DNA from: Lachnospiraceae bacterium
GTDB taxonomy: Bacteria; Bacillota; Clostridia; Lachnospirales; Lachnospiraceae
Assembly (NCBI GenBank): GCA_017634975.1
Contig: JAGBMJ010000054.1
Span: 1-34,969, forward strand
Length of the DNA: 34,969 nucleotides
Direction of reading: 5' to 3'
In this document: piece after piece, positions 16,550 to 24,600 of the stretch
How positions within the stretch are numbered: position 1 is the stretch's first letter
Layout: each line of letters starts with the position of its first letter
Made by a program: the position numbers and the translations under genes
The notes under the pieces: generated by a model
Seen by the model: the letters and a program-made list of their open reading frames with translations, nothing else
Told to the model about the DNA's origin: nothing
Database searches by the model: none

Positions 16550-17632
16550 TTATCGTACCCGCATATTCTGTCCTGCATAGACCGCAACACCCACAGCAGC
16601 CAGCAATCCGACCAGCGCCAGGATCAGGAACTGCTTTCCCGGCAGCGGGAGCGGCGCCTTTACGGAAAACACATAGGTTCTCGCGTTCCCCACGGCATCC
16701 CGCACCGTGATCTCATAATTCCCGTTGACGCCGATCTCTCCCTCCGGCAGTTCCGCCGTGACATAGTTGCGCTCGACATCCACCTTCGTGCCATATTCCG
16801 TCACGCGGTAATGCACCGTGGTATCAAACTCCTTCCCATACCGGTACTCCGGTGTAATGGCCAGCGCCGGCGGCGTGGTATCCCGTACAAACTCCATCTC
16901 ATAGCGCCCGCCGCCGCCCTCAAAGGCGATCCGGTAGGAGCCGTCCTCATTGGCCTGCAGGAAGCGCTTATCCTGCTCCGATATCTCCCGCTCACTGCCG
17001 TTATACGTGACCTCCACGGTTTCCATACCCTGTGGCGCTTGAATATGGCTTAAGTTCATGGTATGATCCGAATATATGGTAAAGCAGAAGTCATAGCGAT
17101 AGGCCTTGTTCACATCTCCGCCTACGTTCAGATCCCAAAAGGTCACCACATAGCTGCCGTTTTCCAGAAAAGGGCCGTTGCCTGCGCTCACCACACCATC
17201 CTTCATATAACTGAGTGTGGTGATGGCTTCCGATTCGGCGAAGCGCACCTCTCCTCGGCAGAACGCCCCCTGAGGCACATTACACTCGATCCACTGCCCG
17301 TCCGGCAGTATATAGCGGTAATTGTTATATTCCGTATTGTAATACATCAGCGTGTCCGGCTCCCGGAAGATCTCCATAGGGCGGTCGGACTGCCGGTCCA
17401 GATACTCATCAGCGATCTGTCTGGCATAGCCCTCCAGCTCGTCCAGATCCTCCTGCGTGAGGCCGCCCATTCCCGGCACATCCAGAACCATCTCTCCGGC
17501 TTCGTTCCTTGAAACCGTGCTTTCTCCGTCTTCTCCCGGCACATCGCTATCGGCTGCCAGTGCGATACTGTTGAAACACAGTGCGAAACCCAGGGCGATC
17601 ACGCAGCAGAACAGACTGCAATACCTGCGCAT
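16550..17632 (-). CDS. secreted, C-terminally membrane-anchored protein (paralogue of 27506-29098)
   Basis: A 360-aa protein with a signal peptide (cleavage likely after SIALA), an extracytoplasmic part with Ig-like beta segments, one membrane segment near the end (about 333-352) and the basic tail MRVR. Motifs shared in order with the 530-aa protein at 27506-29098 are LPDGQ, a YMKDGVV-type strand, LSHIQAPQG, EDGSYRIAFEGG, a DTTPPALAI strand, DAVGNARTYVFSVKA, the membrane segment and R/K-V-R at the end. I recognise no named family. The start codon overlaps the stop of the preceding small gene by one base (TGATG), so translation is probably coupled. A structural role outside the membrane, near the VirB6-like channel, is likely but inferred. 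Confidence 0.87.
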   Translation of the reverse strand: MRRYCSLFCCVIALGFALCFNSIALAADSDVPGEDGESTVSRNEAGEMVLDVPGMGGLTQEDLDELEGYARQIADEYLDRQSDRPMEIFREPDTLMYYNTEYNNYRYILPDGQWIECNVPQGAFCRGEVRFAESEAITTLSYMKDGVVSAGNGPFLENGSYVVTFWDLNVGGDVNKAYRYDFCFTIYSDHTMNLSHIQAPQGMETVEVTYNGSEREISEQDKRFLQANEDGSYRIAFEGGGGRYEMEFVRDTTPPALAITPEYRYGKEFDTTVHYRVTEYGTKVDVERNYVTAELPEGEIGVNGNYEITVRDAVGNARTYVFSVKAPLPLPGKQFLILALVGLLAAVGVAVYAGQNMRVR

Positions 17633-17955
17633 CAGCTGCCCGCCTTTCTTGCTGTCCCCGCTGCCGGTTCGCCCGGCTCCATCGTTCCCACATTTTCCAT
17701 GGAAAACGGCTTGGATCTGGTAGGACGCTTCACGCGGCGGATCTTGCCCATCTGCATATCGATCCGCTCCAGCTCTGCCAGATTGATACGCCTGCGGTGG
17801 GGGTTATTTTCTTTTACCTCCGCCTGCTTTGTCGCCTGCTCTTCCTTCTTTTGCGGATGGTAGCCCTCTGCGGCACGGCGTGCTTTTTCTCTTTTCAGTT
17901 CCGCCAGCTCCCGGTTCCACATGGCCAGGTTCTTCGGACTGTCAAAATATCCCAT
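17632..17955 (-). CDS. small basic protein of unknown function
   Basis: A 107-aa, Lys/Arg/Glu-rich cytoplasmic protein (MGYFDSPKNLAMWNRELAEL) without membrane segments. I chose the ATG at 17955 because a GGAGGAGG site lies just before it, inside the end of the preceding gene; the frame stays open to 18012 but that part overlaps the lipoprotein gene. Only one base separates it from the lipoprotein stop, and its own stop overlaps the next start by one base. Tight coupling to the two neighbours suggests a small accessory of the same complex. The N-terminus is helical, the C-terminus disordered. No family recognised. Confidence 0.78.
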   Translation of the reverse strand: MGYFDSPKNLAMWNRELAELKREKARRAAEGYHPQKKEEQATKQAEVKENNPHRRRINLAELERIDMQMGKIRRVKRPTRSKPFSMENVGTMEPGEPAAGTARKAGS

Positions 17956-17956
17956 A

Positions 17957-18739
17957 CTATTCCTCCTCCTCATCCTGCGGGCCGACTGCCTCGTAGTAGA
18001 AATGCAGGTCAATGGCGTAATTTACCCAGCTGATGAGCTTCTCCTGTCCCACGCCCGCCAGAAATACCAGTCCGACCTGGGGTGTGCTGCGCATTTCGGC
18101 CGCTTTCAGTTCCGTGGTGGTCAGGATATAGAGCATCTCATCCTCCGTCACCACGCCCGCCGAGACCACACCGCCGGCGATATCCCGCGCCAGCTGTGCC
18201 ATATCCGCGTAAGGATTCTGCACCACATTTTCCACGCCGGCCATCTCCGCCAGACTGCCTGCCGGGATGCGGGAGGACACGCCCACCGCGCAGTCCGCAA
18301 AGGCTGCCAGCGTATCCAGATAGGCATTTTTACCGTTCACAATGTACAGACTGCCGTAACCGTAATCATCGGAAATGAGGTACTGGCCGTTATAGCTCTC
18401 CAGCCGGGTGAAGGCTCCCGCCGCCAGCTCCACTTCTCCGGTGTTCAGCCAGCTGATGAGTTCCGCCTGATCCTTCGCCACACGGTATTCCAGGGTGCAC
18501 TCTTCCATGACCTCATCGAGCTGTCTCAGGATCTCCGGCTCCCAGCCGGAATAGAACGGATCTCCGTTTTCATCCACGATACGGAAACAGCTGCGGTCCT
18601 CCGTATCCACCAGTCCCACCACCAGAATGCCGTCATCCAGCACGGACGGAATGGCCGGTGCTTCCTCCTTCTTCTGTCCGCACGCCGTGAGGGCGAGGGC
18701 GGCTAATGCTGATGTGATCATTAGGTTTCGCTTTTTCAT
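17957..18739 (-). CDS. solute-binding lipoprotein, SBP family-3 fold
   Basis: A 260-aa lipoprotein with lipobox LTAC (Cys20). The rest resembles amino-acid-type periplasmic binding proteins (family 3): a strand ILVVGLVDTED, then GWEPEILRQLDEVM, the hinge region ELISWLNTGEVELAAGAFTR, YLISDDYGYGSLYIV, and a second lobe with CAVGVSSRIPAGSLAEM and VSAGVVTEDEMLYIL. No permease or ATPase gene of an ABC importer is nearby; instead it sits between the VirB4 gene and two T4SS-type genes. It may therefore act as a ligand sensor or have been recruited as a structural part. Some ligand residues of the family (the Arg of the amino-acid clamp) cannot be assigned by eye. The C-terminus ends in an acidic run. 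Confidence 0.85.
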   Translation of the reverse strand: MKKRNLMITSALAALALTACGQKKEEAPAIPSVLDDGILVVGLVDTEDRSCFRIVDENGDPFYSGWEPEILRQLDEVMEECTLEYRVAKDQAELISWLNTGEVELAAGAFTRLESYNGQYLISDDYGYGSLYIVNGKNAYLDTLAAFADCAVGVSSRIPAGSLAEMAGVENVVQNPYADMAQLARDIAGGVVSAGVVTEDEMLYILTTTELKAAEMRSTPQVGLVFLAGVGQEKLISWVNYAIDLHFYYEAVGPQDEEEE

Positions 18740-18766
18740 GGTTTTTCCTGCTTTCTGAAATTTATA

Positions 18767-18794
18767 CTTGCCTTCCCCTCAAGGGGAAGCCAAG
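18767..18794. repeat. GGGGAAG hairpin repeat
   Basis: Arms 18767-18778 and 18783-18794 pair over 12 positions with one mismatch, around the loop TCAA. It lies in the 59-base gap between the VirB4 and solute-binding lipoprotein genes. Same family as 9043-9070 and 11435-11454; no T run. Confidence 0.75.
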
Positions 18795-18798
18795 AGGG

Positions 18799-21624
18799 TT
18801 ACGTCATCGTAAACAGTTCTTCGATACCCTTAGATGCTACTATATTCACGGCGGTGCGCTCCTGTGGGGAGGTGATCACGAAAGCGCGGCCGCGGCCGTT
18901 GTTGATGATATCCTCCTGCTCGGTCTCGTTGATGGCACCGGCCTTTTCATACAGTTTGCACAGGTCGGACATATCGTTGGGCGCCAGCGGGAAGATGAAA
19001 CTGTACTGGCTGGCATTGATGATCGCCGTGGATTTTCTCGCCAGCTCCTCCGTCCCCACAAAGTCCTTGATGTTCTGCGTGATAACGATCTGCATACCGT
19101 TGTACTTACGGATACGCTTGGCCAGCTGAAACATAAAGTCAAGGGCGATGGGATATTTCGCGTCGATGAATACGTGTGCCTCGTCGATGACTACCACGAT
19201 CTTGCGCTGCGCATTATAGCGCATATTGTATTCTCGGTTCTTGATGATCTCGTTATCCAGCCATTTCAGCACCAGAAGCATCTGCGCATTGGCGATGGTA
19301 CCGTTCTTATTGGCCAGCAGTGACTGGAAGTTAAATACGATAAAGTTCTCATTCGTCGAGATGGTCGCCTCGCCGTTCCAGAGCTGTGAGTTGCGACCGC
19401 CGGTGGCAAATTTGCTCACGTAGTTGATCAAGATACGCAGGGCGTTACGACGGTAGCCTTCGCCGGATTTCTGGAATTCGTCCAGGATCGTTTCGTACAG
19501 CGCGTCAAAGGTCGGGAAATCCGCCGGTGTCAGCTTACTTAAATCCGTATTCTCGTCAATGTTGTATGCTGCGTACATATTGGTGGTCACACTGTTGAGC
19601 ACTTCCAGCGCGTCCGTATTGATGCCCGGCAGGATCTGACGGTAAAACTCTTCCAGAAACTGCAGGTGGATCGCAAAGCTGTTGGCTGCTGCTTCTTCAT
19701 CGTCGCCCTCATCATCTGCCAGACCTGTGATGATATGGAATGGATTCAGACGTCCCTGGGTAGCCGCGCCCACGTCGATGATCTTGCCGTTCATATTCTT
19801 TGCGAGCTTCGTATACTCGTTTTCCGGATCGAGTATGAATATCTTGCTGTTCTCCGCTGCCAGCTGCGTGAGGATCGTCTTCGTCGCATAGGATTTACCG
19901 GAACCGGACTTACCGATGATGACCGTATTGGAATTGACGCGTTCGCTGTCCCTGCGGAAGAAATTGATGAATACCGGCACGCCGGCGGAATTGCCGATAT
20001 ACAGGCCGTTTTCATCATTCAGTGCGCTGTAAACGTAAGGGAATACCGCCGCCACGGAAGACGAATGGATCCCTCGTTGGAATTTCTTGAAGTAATCATA
20101 AGCGGAAGGCATGGACGATGCATACGCCTCAAACTGCTGCATCATATTGTCCGTCACCTTGAAGCCGTCCTCTGCCAGCTCCCTGCGCACTTCTTTCTTG
20201 AAGCCGTAGATCTTGCCGTCACTCTTTTTGGCACGCCCCGCCTCCGCATCCAGCAGATGCTCGGACAACTCATAATCATTCGCCTGCACGTAGGTAGATA
20301 CATTAAAGAGGATCTCATTTTCCCCCTGCAGCAGACGCAGCACTTCTGTCAGGGTGCGGATATGTTCGCTCACTTCCATGATCTTGGAATACTTACCGGT
20401 ACTGCCGCCCTGCTCCCGCAGCTCATCGATGGAGCCGTCGATCTGCTTCACTGCCTTGTAACGGTCCACCGGTGTCATCTTCATCACCACGCGGGTACCG
20501 ATCTTGTTAAAGAAGGTGGCACCCCACGCATTGGTTACCATGGTGGGGTAGTCTCTCAATCGGAAATTGTGCGTCACCAGATCGTCATACTGCACGGTAC
20601 GCAGACCGAATTTGATCTTGTCCGGCAGGATCCATTCCATATATTCCTCCGGTGACAGTTTGTCCGCTTCTCTCTCATCAAAGGTCATATCGAACTGGTA
20701 CTTTAAGAAGACCGCCAGTTCCTTGCCCTTTAACTGATGGCACTCCATATTGCTGTTGGCAAAATTCGAGATGGCGTCCTCGATCTGGTTCTGCAAAAAC
20801 GCCCGGTCATTGTAGCAGAACATCACATAATGATGCGGCTGATAAACCTTTTCCTTGTAGTCAAAGGTTTCCAGCTGCGCGATACGGTCATAAATGATAC
20901 CCACACGGGTGGTCAGCTCGTCATCGTTCAGCAGGCCGTTTAAGTAGGCTTCCTTCAGGTCATTGATCTTGAGTTTTTCATTTTCGATATACTCGTCATA
21001 GATCACCGGACGATCCACCTTTACCAGGTTGATCACTTCGTCCATGGCGCATGTACGCAGGATCGTCGCGAAGCAGCGGTCGATCACGCTGTTCTGCCGG
21101 TGCTCGCTGAAGAAGCGGAACTCCACGCTGGGCACGCTCATGACCACGGCACTGTATTCGTCGCCGTACTGGATATAATTGCCGTCGATGCCGGTGAAGG
21201 GCATGATGTCTTCCACATCAAATTTTCCCGCCGGGAACAGTTTCGTCAGCAGAGTATCCCCCTTTTTCTTCGGTGCCTTGACCTTGCGGCCTTCCGCCAC
21301 TGCCCGCTCAAAAGCGGCGTTCTCCTTTGCCTCCGCTTCGGCTTCTTCCTCCTCCCGCACGCTGCGTTTCCGGAACTCGCGCTTGCGTCCCAGGTAACGT
21401 ATCAGGTAGAGCACGAACAGATAGCCCTTGTCATCATCGATGGGTACCACCATCGCCACGGTGAGCAGCAGCAGGATCACGGCAATCACGTACTTGCCCG
21501 GCAGGTTGGAGAAGATCAGGGAGATGCTCAGACCGACCCCGGCCGCACCCACCAGTACATCCACCACCTCGATGCCTTTGAACAACTCAAGTCTTACTTT
21601 TGTCCGTTTGGGAATGACTCTCAT
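18799..21624 (-). CDS. virB4: VirB4-type T4SS ATPase with VirB3/PrgI-like N-terminus
   Basis: A 941-aa protein. Residues about 1-65 hold a basic start and two membrane segments (about 22-40 and 44-62), the plan of VirB3/PrgI fused to VirB4. A charged linker follows (EEEAEAEAKENAAF), then a VirB4 N-terminal domain and a RecA/FtsK-type ATPase. Walker A is GKSGSGKS near residue 570, Walker B is VVVIDEAHVF near 805-815, and a later IVITQNIKDF strand is typical. VirB4 powers assembly and substrate transfer at the inner membrane face. The length fits a fused VirB3-VirB4. It is the most secure marker, with VirD4, that this is a T4SS locus. The start is preceded by AAGGGT only. Confidence 0.96.
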   Translation of the reverse strand: MRVIPKRTKVRLELFKGIEVVDVLVGAAGVGLSISLIFSNLPGKYVIAVILLLLTVAMVVPIDDDKGYLFVLYLIRYLGRKREFRKRSVREEEEAEAEAKENAAFERAVAEGRKVKAPKKKGDTLLTKLFPAGKFDVEDIMPFTGIDGNYIQYGDEYSAVVMSVPSVEFRFFSEHRQNSVIDRCFATILRTCAMDEVINLVKVDRPVIYDEYIENEKLKINDLKEAYLNGLLNDDELTTRVGIIYDRIAQLETFDYKEKVYQPHHYVMFCYNDRAFLQNQIEDAISNFANSNMECHQLKGKELAVFLKYQFDMTFDEREADKLSPEEYMEWILPDKIKFGLRTVQYDDLVTHNFRLRDYPTMVTNAWGATFFNKIGTRVVMKMTPVDRYKAVKQIDGSIDELREQGGSTGKYSKIMEVSEHIRTLTEVLRLLQGENEILFNVSTYVQANDYELSEHLLDAEAGRAKKSDGKIYGFKKEVRRELAEDGFKVTDNMMQQFEAYASSMPSAYDYFKKFQRGIHSSSVAAVFPYVYSALNDENGLYIGNSAGVPVFINFFRRDSERVNSNTVIIGKSGSGKSYATKTILTQLAAENSKIFILDPENEYTKLAKNMNGKIIDVGAATQGRLNPFHIITGLADDEGDDEEAAANSFAIHLQFLEEFYRQILPGINTDALEVLNSVTTNMYAAYNIDENTDLSKLTPADFPTFDALYETILDEFQKSGEGYRRNALRILINYVSKFATGGRNSQLWNGEATISTNENFIVFNFQSLLANKNGTIANAQMLLVLKWLDNEIIKNREYNMRYNAQRKIVVVIDEAHVFIDAKYPIALDFMFQLAKRIRKYNGMQIVITQNIKDFVGTEELARKSTAIINASQYSFIFPLAPNDMSDLCKLYEKAGAINETEQEDIINNGRGRAFVITSPQERTAVNIVASKGIEELFTMT

Positions 21625-21662
21625 AATTCTGTTACCCTTTCATGTTACTGTTTGTTGTATCT

Positions 21663-24600
21663 TTACTTCTTCTTACCGCCGTGTCTGCTGCCGCTGCCTT
21701 TGTTGCCGCCACCGGTGCTGCCACTGCTACTCTTATTGCCGGTGTTTCCGCTGCCGGTACTGCCCGTACTGCTTCCGGTCCCGGGTGCCGTATTCAGATT
21801 CGGCATTTCCGGCCTGCTCATATTCATGTTCGGCATTTCCGGCTTCGGCATTTCCGCTCTGCCCATATCTGCTTTGGGTGCCTCCGGCTGCGGGATGTTC
21901 ATCTGCGGTGCCTCCGGCTGTGGGATATTGACCTGCGGTGCTTCTACCTGCGGCATCTCCGGCTGTGCGAAGTCCTCCGGCTCCATCACTTCAAAGCCGT
22001 CCGCGATATTCTCCTGCGGATAACCGTAATCCTCCGCGATGCCGCCGTCGCCGCCATCATTACCGCCGTCGTCACCACCCTGCGGCACGTCGGCAAATAC
22101 CAACTGCTCGATCTCAATCTTTGCGCCTTCTACTTCCTTCTCTACGTGCTTTTCCACTACGGGGCGTTCCTGCGCCGGAGCCTGCTGCGCCTGTGCCACG
22201 CTGCCCTGACTACCGGAACCGCCGGCCCTGCCGCCGCTGTAACCGCCGCCAAAGGCGCTGCCCCCGTATCCGCTGCCGGCACTTCCTCCGGAACTGCTGC
22301 CCGTGCTTCCGCTGCCCGGTGCTCCATCCAGCTGCTTCTGCACGATATTGATCTCGGTCGCGCCCGGCACCTCATCCACGATGATCTTTTCCTCCGGCTC
22401 CACGGCCGGTGCATCCGCGTTCAGGGATGCGATCGCCTGCTCATGGATCGTATTGTCCGCGCCGTCGTCATCCAGAGAGAATGCGGTATTCATCACATCG
22501 TCCATCAGGATGTCCGGCTCACTGAAGTCCGCGCCGCCCACGTCTGCCTGCGGCACTTCTATCTCTACGTTCTCCACCGTCGGTGCTCCCGCCTGATGGA
22601 TCTCCACCTGCGGTGCGCTTCCCGTGGCTTCCGCCTGTACCGGTGCCTGATGTGCTTCCACTTTGATGCCGTCCTTGTTGCCGCTCAATGCCGGCCCCGA
22701 CTGCATCGTGAACTGCACACCCGATCCCTGCGGTGCTTTCGGTGCTTCCGGCTGCGCTGCTCCTGCCTTCGGCACTTCTATCTGTATGGTTTCCGTCTGC
22801 TGGATCTCCATCTGCGGTACTCCCACGTTCAGGGATTCGATCGCCTGCTCATGGATCGTATTGTCAACACCATCATCACCTAAGGAGAACGAGCTGTTCA
22901 GCATATCTTCCATCAGCATATCCGGCCCGCCGGCATCCATCTGCGGCATTTCTACCTGAGGTGCATCCACCGGTACTTCCACCTGCTGCGCTGCGCCCGG
23001 CTGCGGTGCTTCCACCTGTACTGCTCCTGCCTGCGGTGCGTTCGGCTGTGCTGCTCCTGCCGGTGCCGCATGTGCTTCCACTTTGATGCCGTCTTTGTTG
23101 CCGCTCATCGTCGGCCCCGACTGCATCGTAAACTGTGCAGCCCCTCCCTGCGGCGCACCTGCCGGTTCCTCATTAAACAGCATATTCAGGGATTCCCCGA
23201 TGTCGTCCATATTGTCGGCTGCCGGCTGGATGGTGTGTGCTTCCGCCTTCACGCCGTCTTTGTCTGCGCTGAGAGACGGTCCCGCCGAAATACTGAACTG
23301 TGCCGCCTTGCCCTGCACGCCGGTCTTTTTGCCCTGTCCCGGTTCCTTCTTCGCGCCGAGGTTCGCTGCATTGCCGCTGCCCGTCTTTCCGCCTTCCTTT
23401 TTGCCACTCTCCTGCGTGCCTGCCGGGCCTGCATCCAGTGTCGGTACACCCAGTCCGTTGTTGTTCTGCTCTGCCGCTTCCTCGCTCTTCTCCTGCGCCT
23501 CAAAATCATCATACAGCGAGAAGCCGCTGTTCAGCTGCGACTTGAGCAGCGTGGTCTCACCGGTATCCTTATTCAGCGAGTATACCTCGGAAGATACCCA
23601 GCCTCTGGAAGCCACCACATGGTAATTGCCGGCCTTGTCGCGGTCGTAGATCTTGGTGCGTCCCAAAAAGTCGCTGTGCGTCTTGACATATTCGACCTTG
23701 CCGGTCTGCTTGTTTACCGTACGTGCAAAGTTATCGCCCGTAATGCTGCGGAGCGTCTCTACCTTACCGGTCTCCGCGTCAAAAGCTTTCTTCACACCCA
23801 GAGGCGAGAAGTCCGCACAGTACATCTCCGTCTTTAACGCGCCGGTTTCTTTATCATAATACATCGCCCGCTTAAACTTCATGCCCTTGGTCAGCTGTAC
23901 CTTGGACAGTTTGAAGGTCTTGCCACCCTTACCGTCATCTACGGACTTGAATCGCATAAACGGTACAGAGATCTTGGTGGTATTGCCGTCTTTATCCACC
24001 TTCCAGCTGGCAGCGCCCAACAGGCTCCTGGTCTTGGTGCCGTCCGCGTTCTCGCCCCACTTCGCAGCACCGCCCAGCAGGCTTCTGGTCTTGTTGCCTT
24101 CCGCATCCTGTCCCCACTTCGCAGCGCCGCCCAGGATACTCCTGGTCTTGTTGCCCTCCGCATCCGTCTTCCAGCTGGCGAGACCAAATACATTACAGCC
24201 CACGGAGCCGTCCTTCTTCAGACCGAAGTTGAACTTGCTGCCCAAGTTCAGGCCCCAGCGGGACTTGCCGTCCTTATCCACGCCCTTAACAAACATACCG
24301 CCCAGGAAACTGCTGGTCACGCGCACGCCTGCCTTGTTAAACTTCTGCTTCTTATCCTTCTTGCCGTCTTTCTTTCCGGCATCCGATTTCGATGCTGCGC
24401 CGCCCTTCTTGCCGCCGGACGCTCCACCCTTCTTGCCGCCGGTTGCTGCCTGTGACTGTTCCTCCTGCTCTTCTTCCTCGTCGGCATCTGCCTTTCCGTC
24501 TGCATCCGGTTTTGCCGGCATACCGGGCTTGCCTGCACCGCCCTTCTTGCCGCCGGCTGCCCCCTTCTTTCCTGCCGCAGCATCCTTGTTTCCTGCTTCA

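Noticed and set aside
16432-16590. N-terminal extension of the pilin frame.
   Set aside because: It covers the SARP-like promoter and the end of the preceding gene; GGAGG points to the ATG at 16431.
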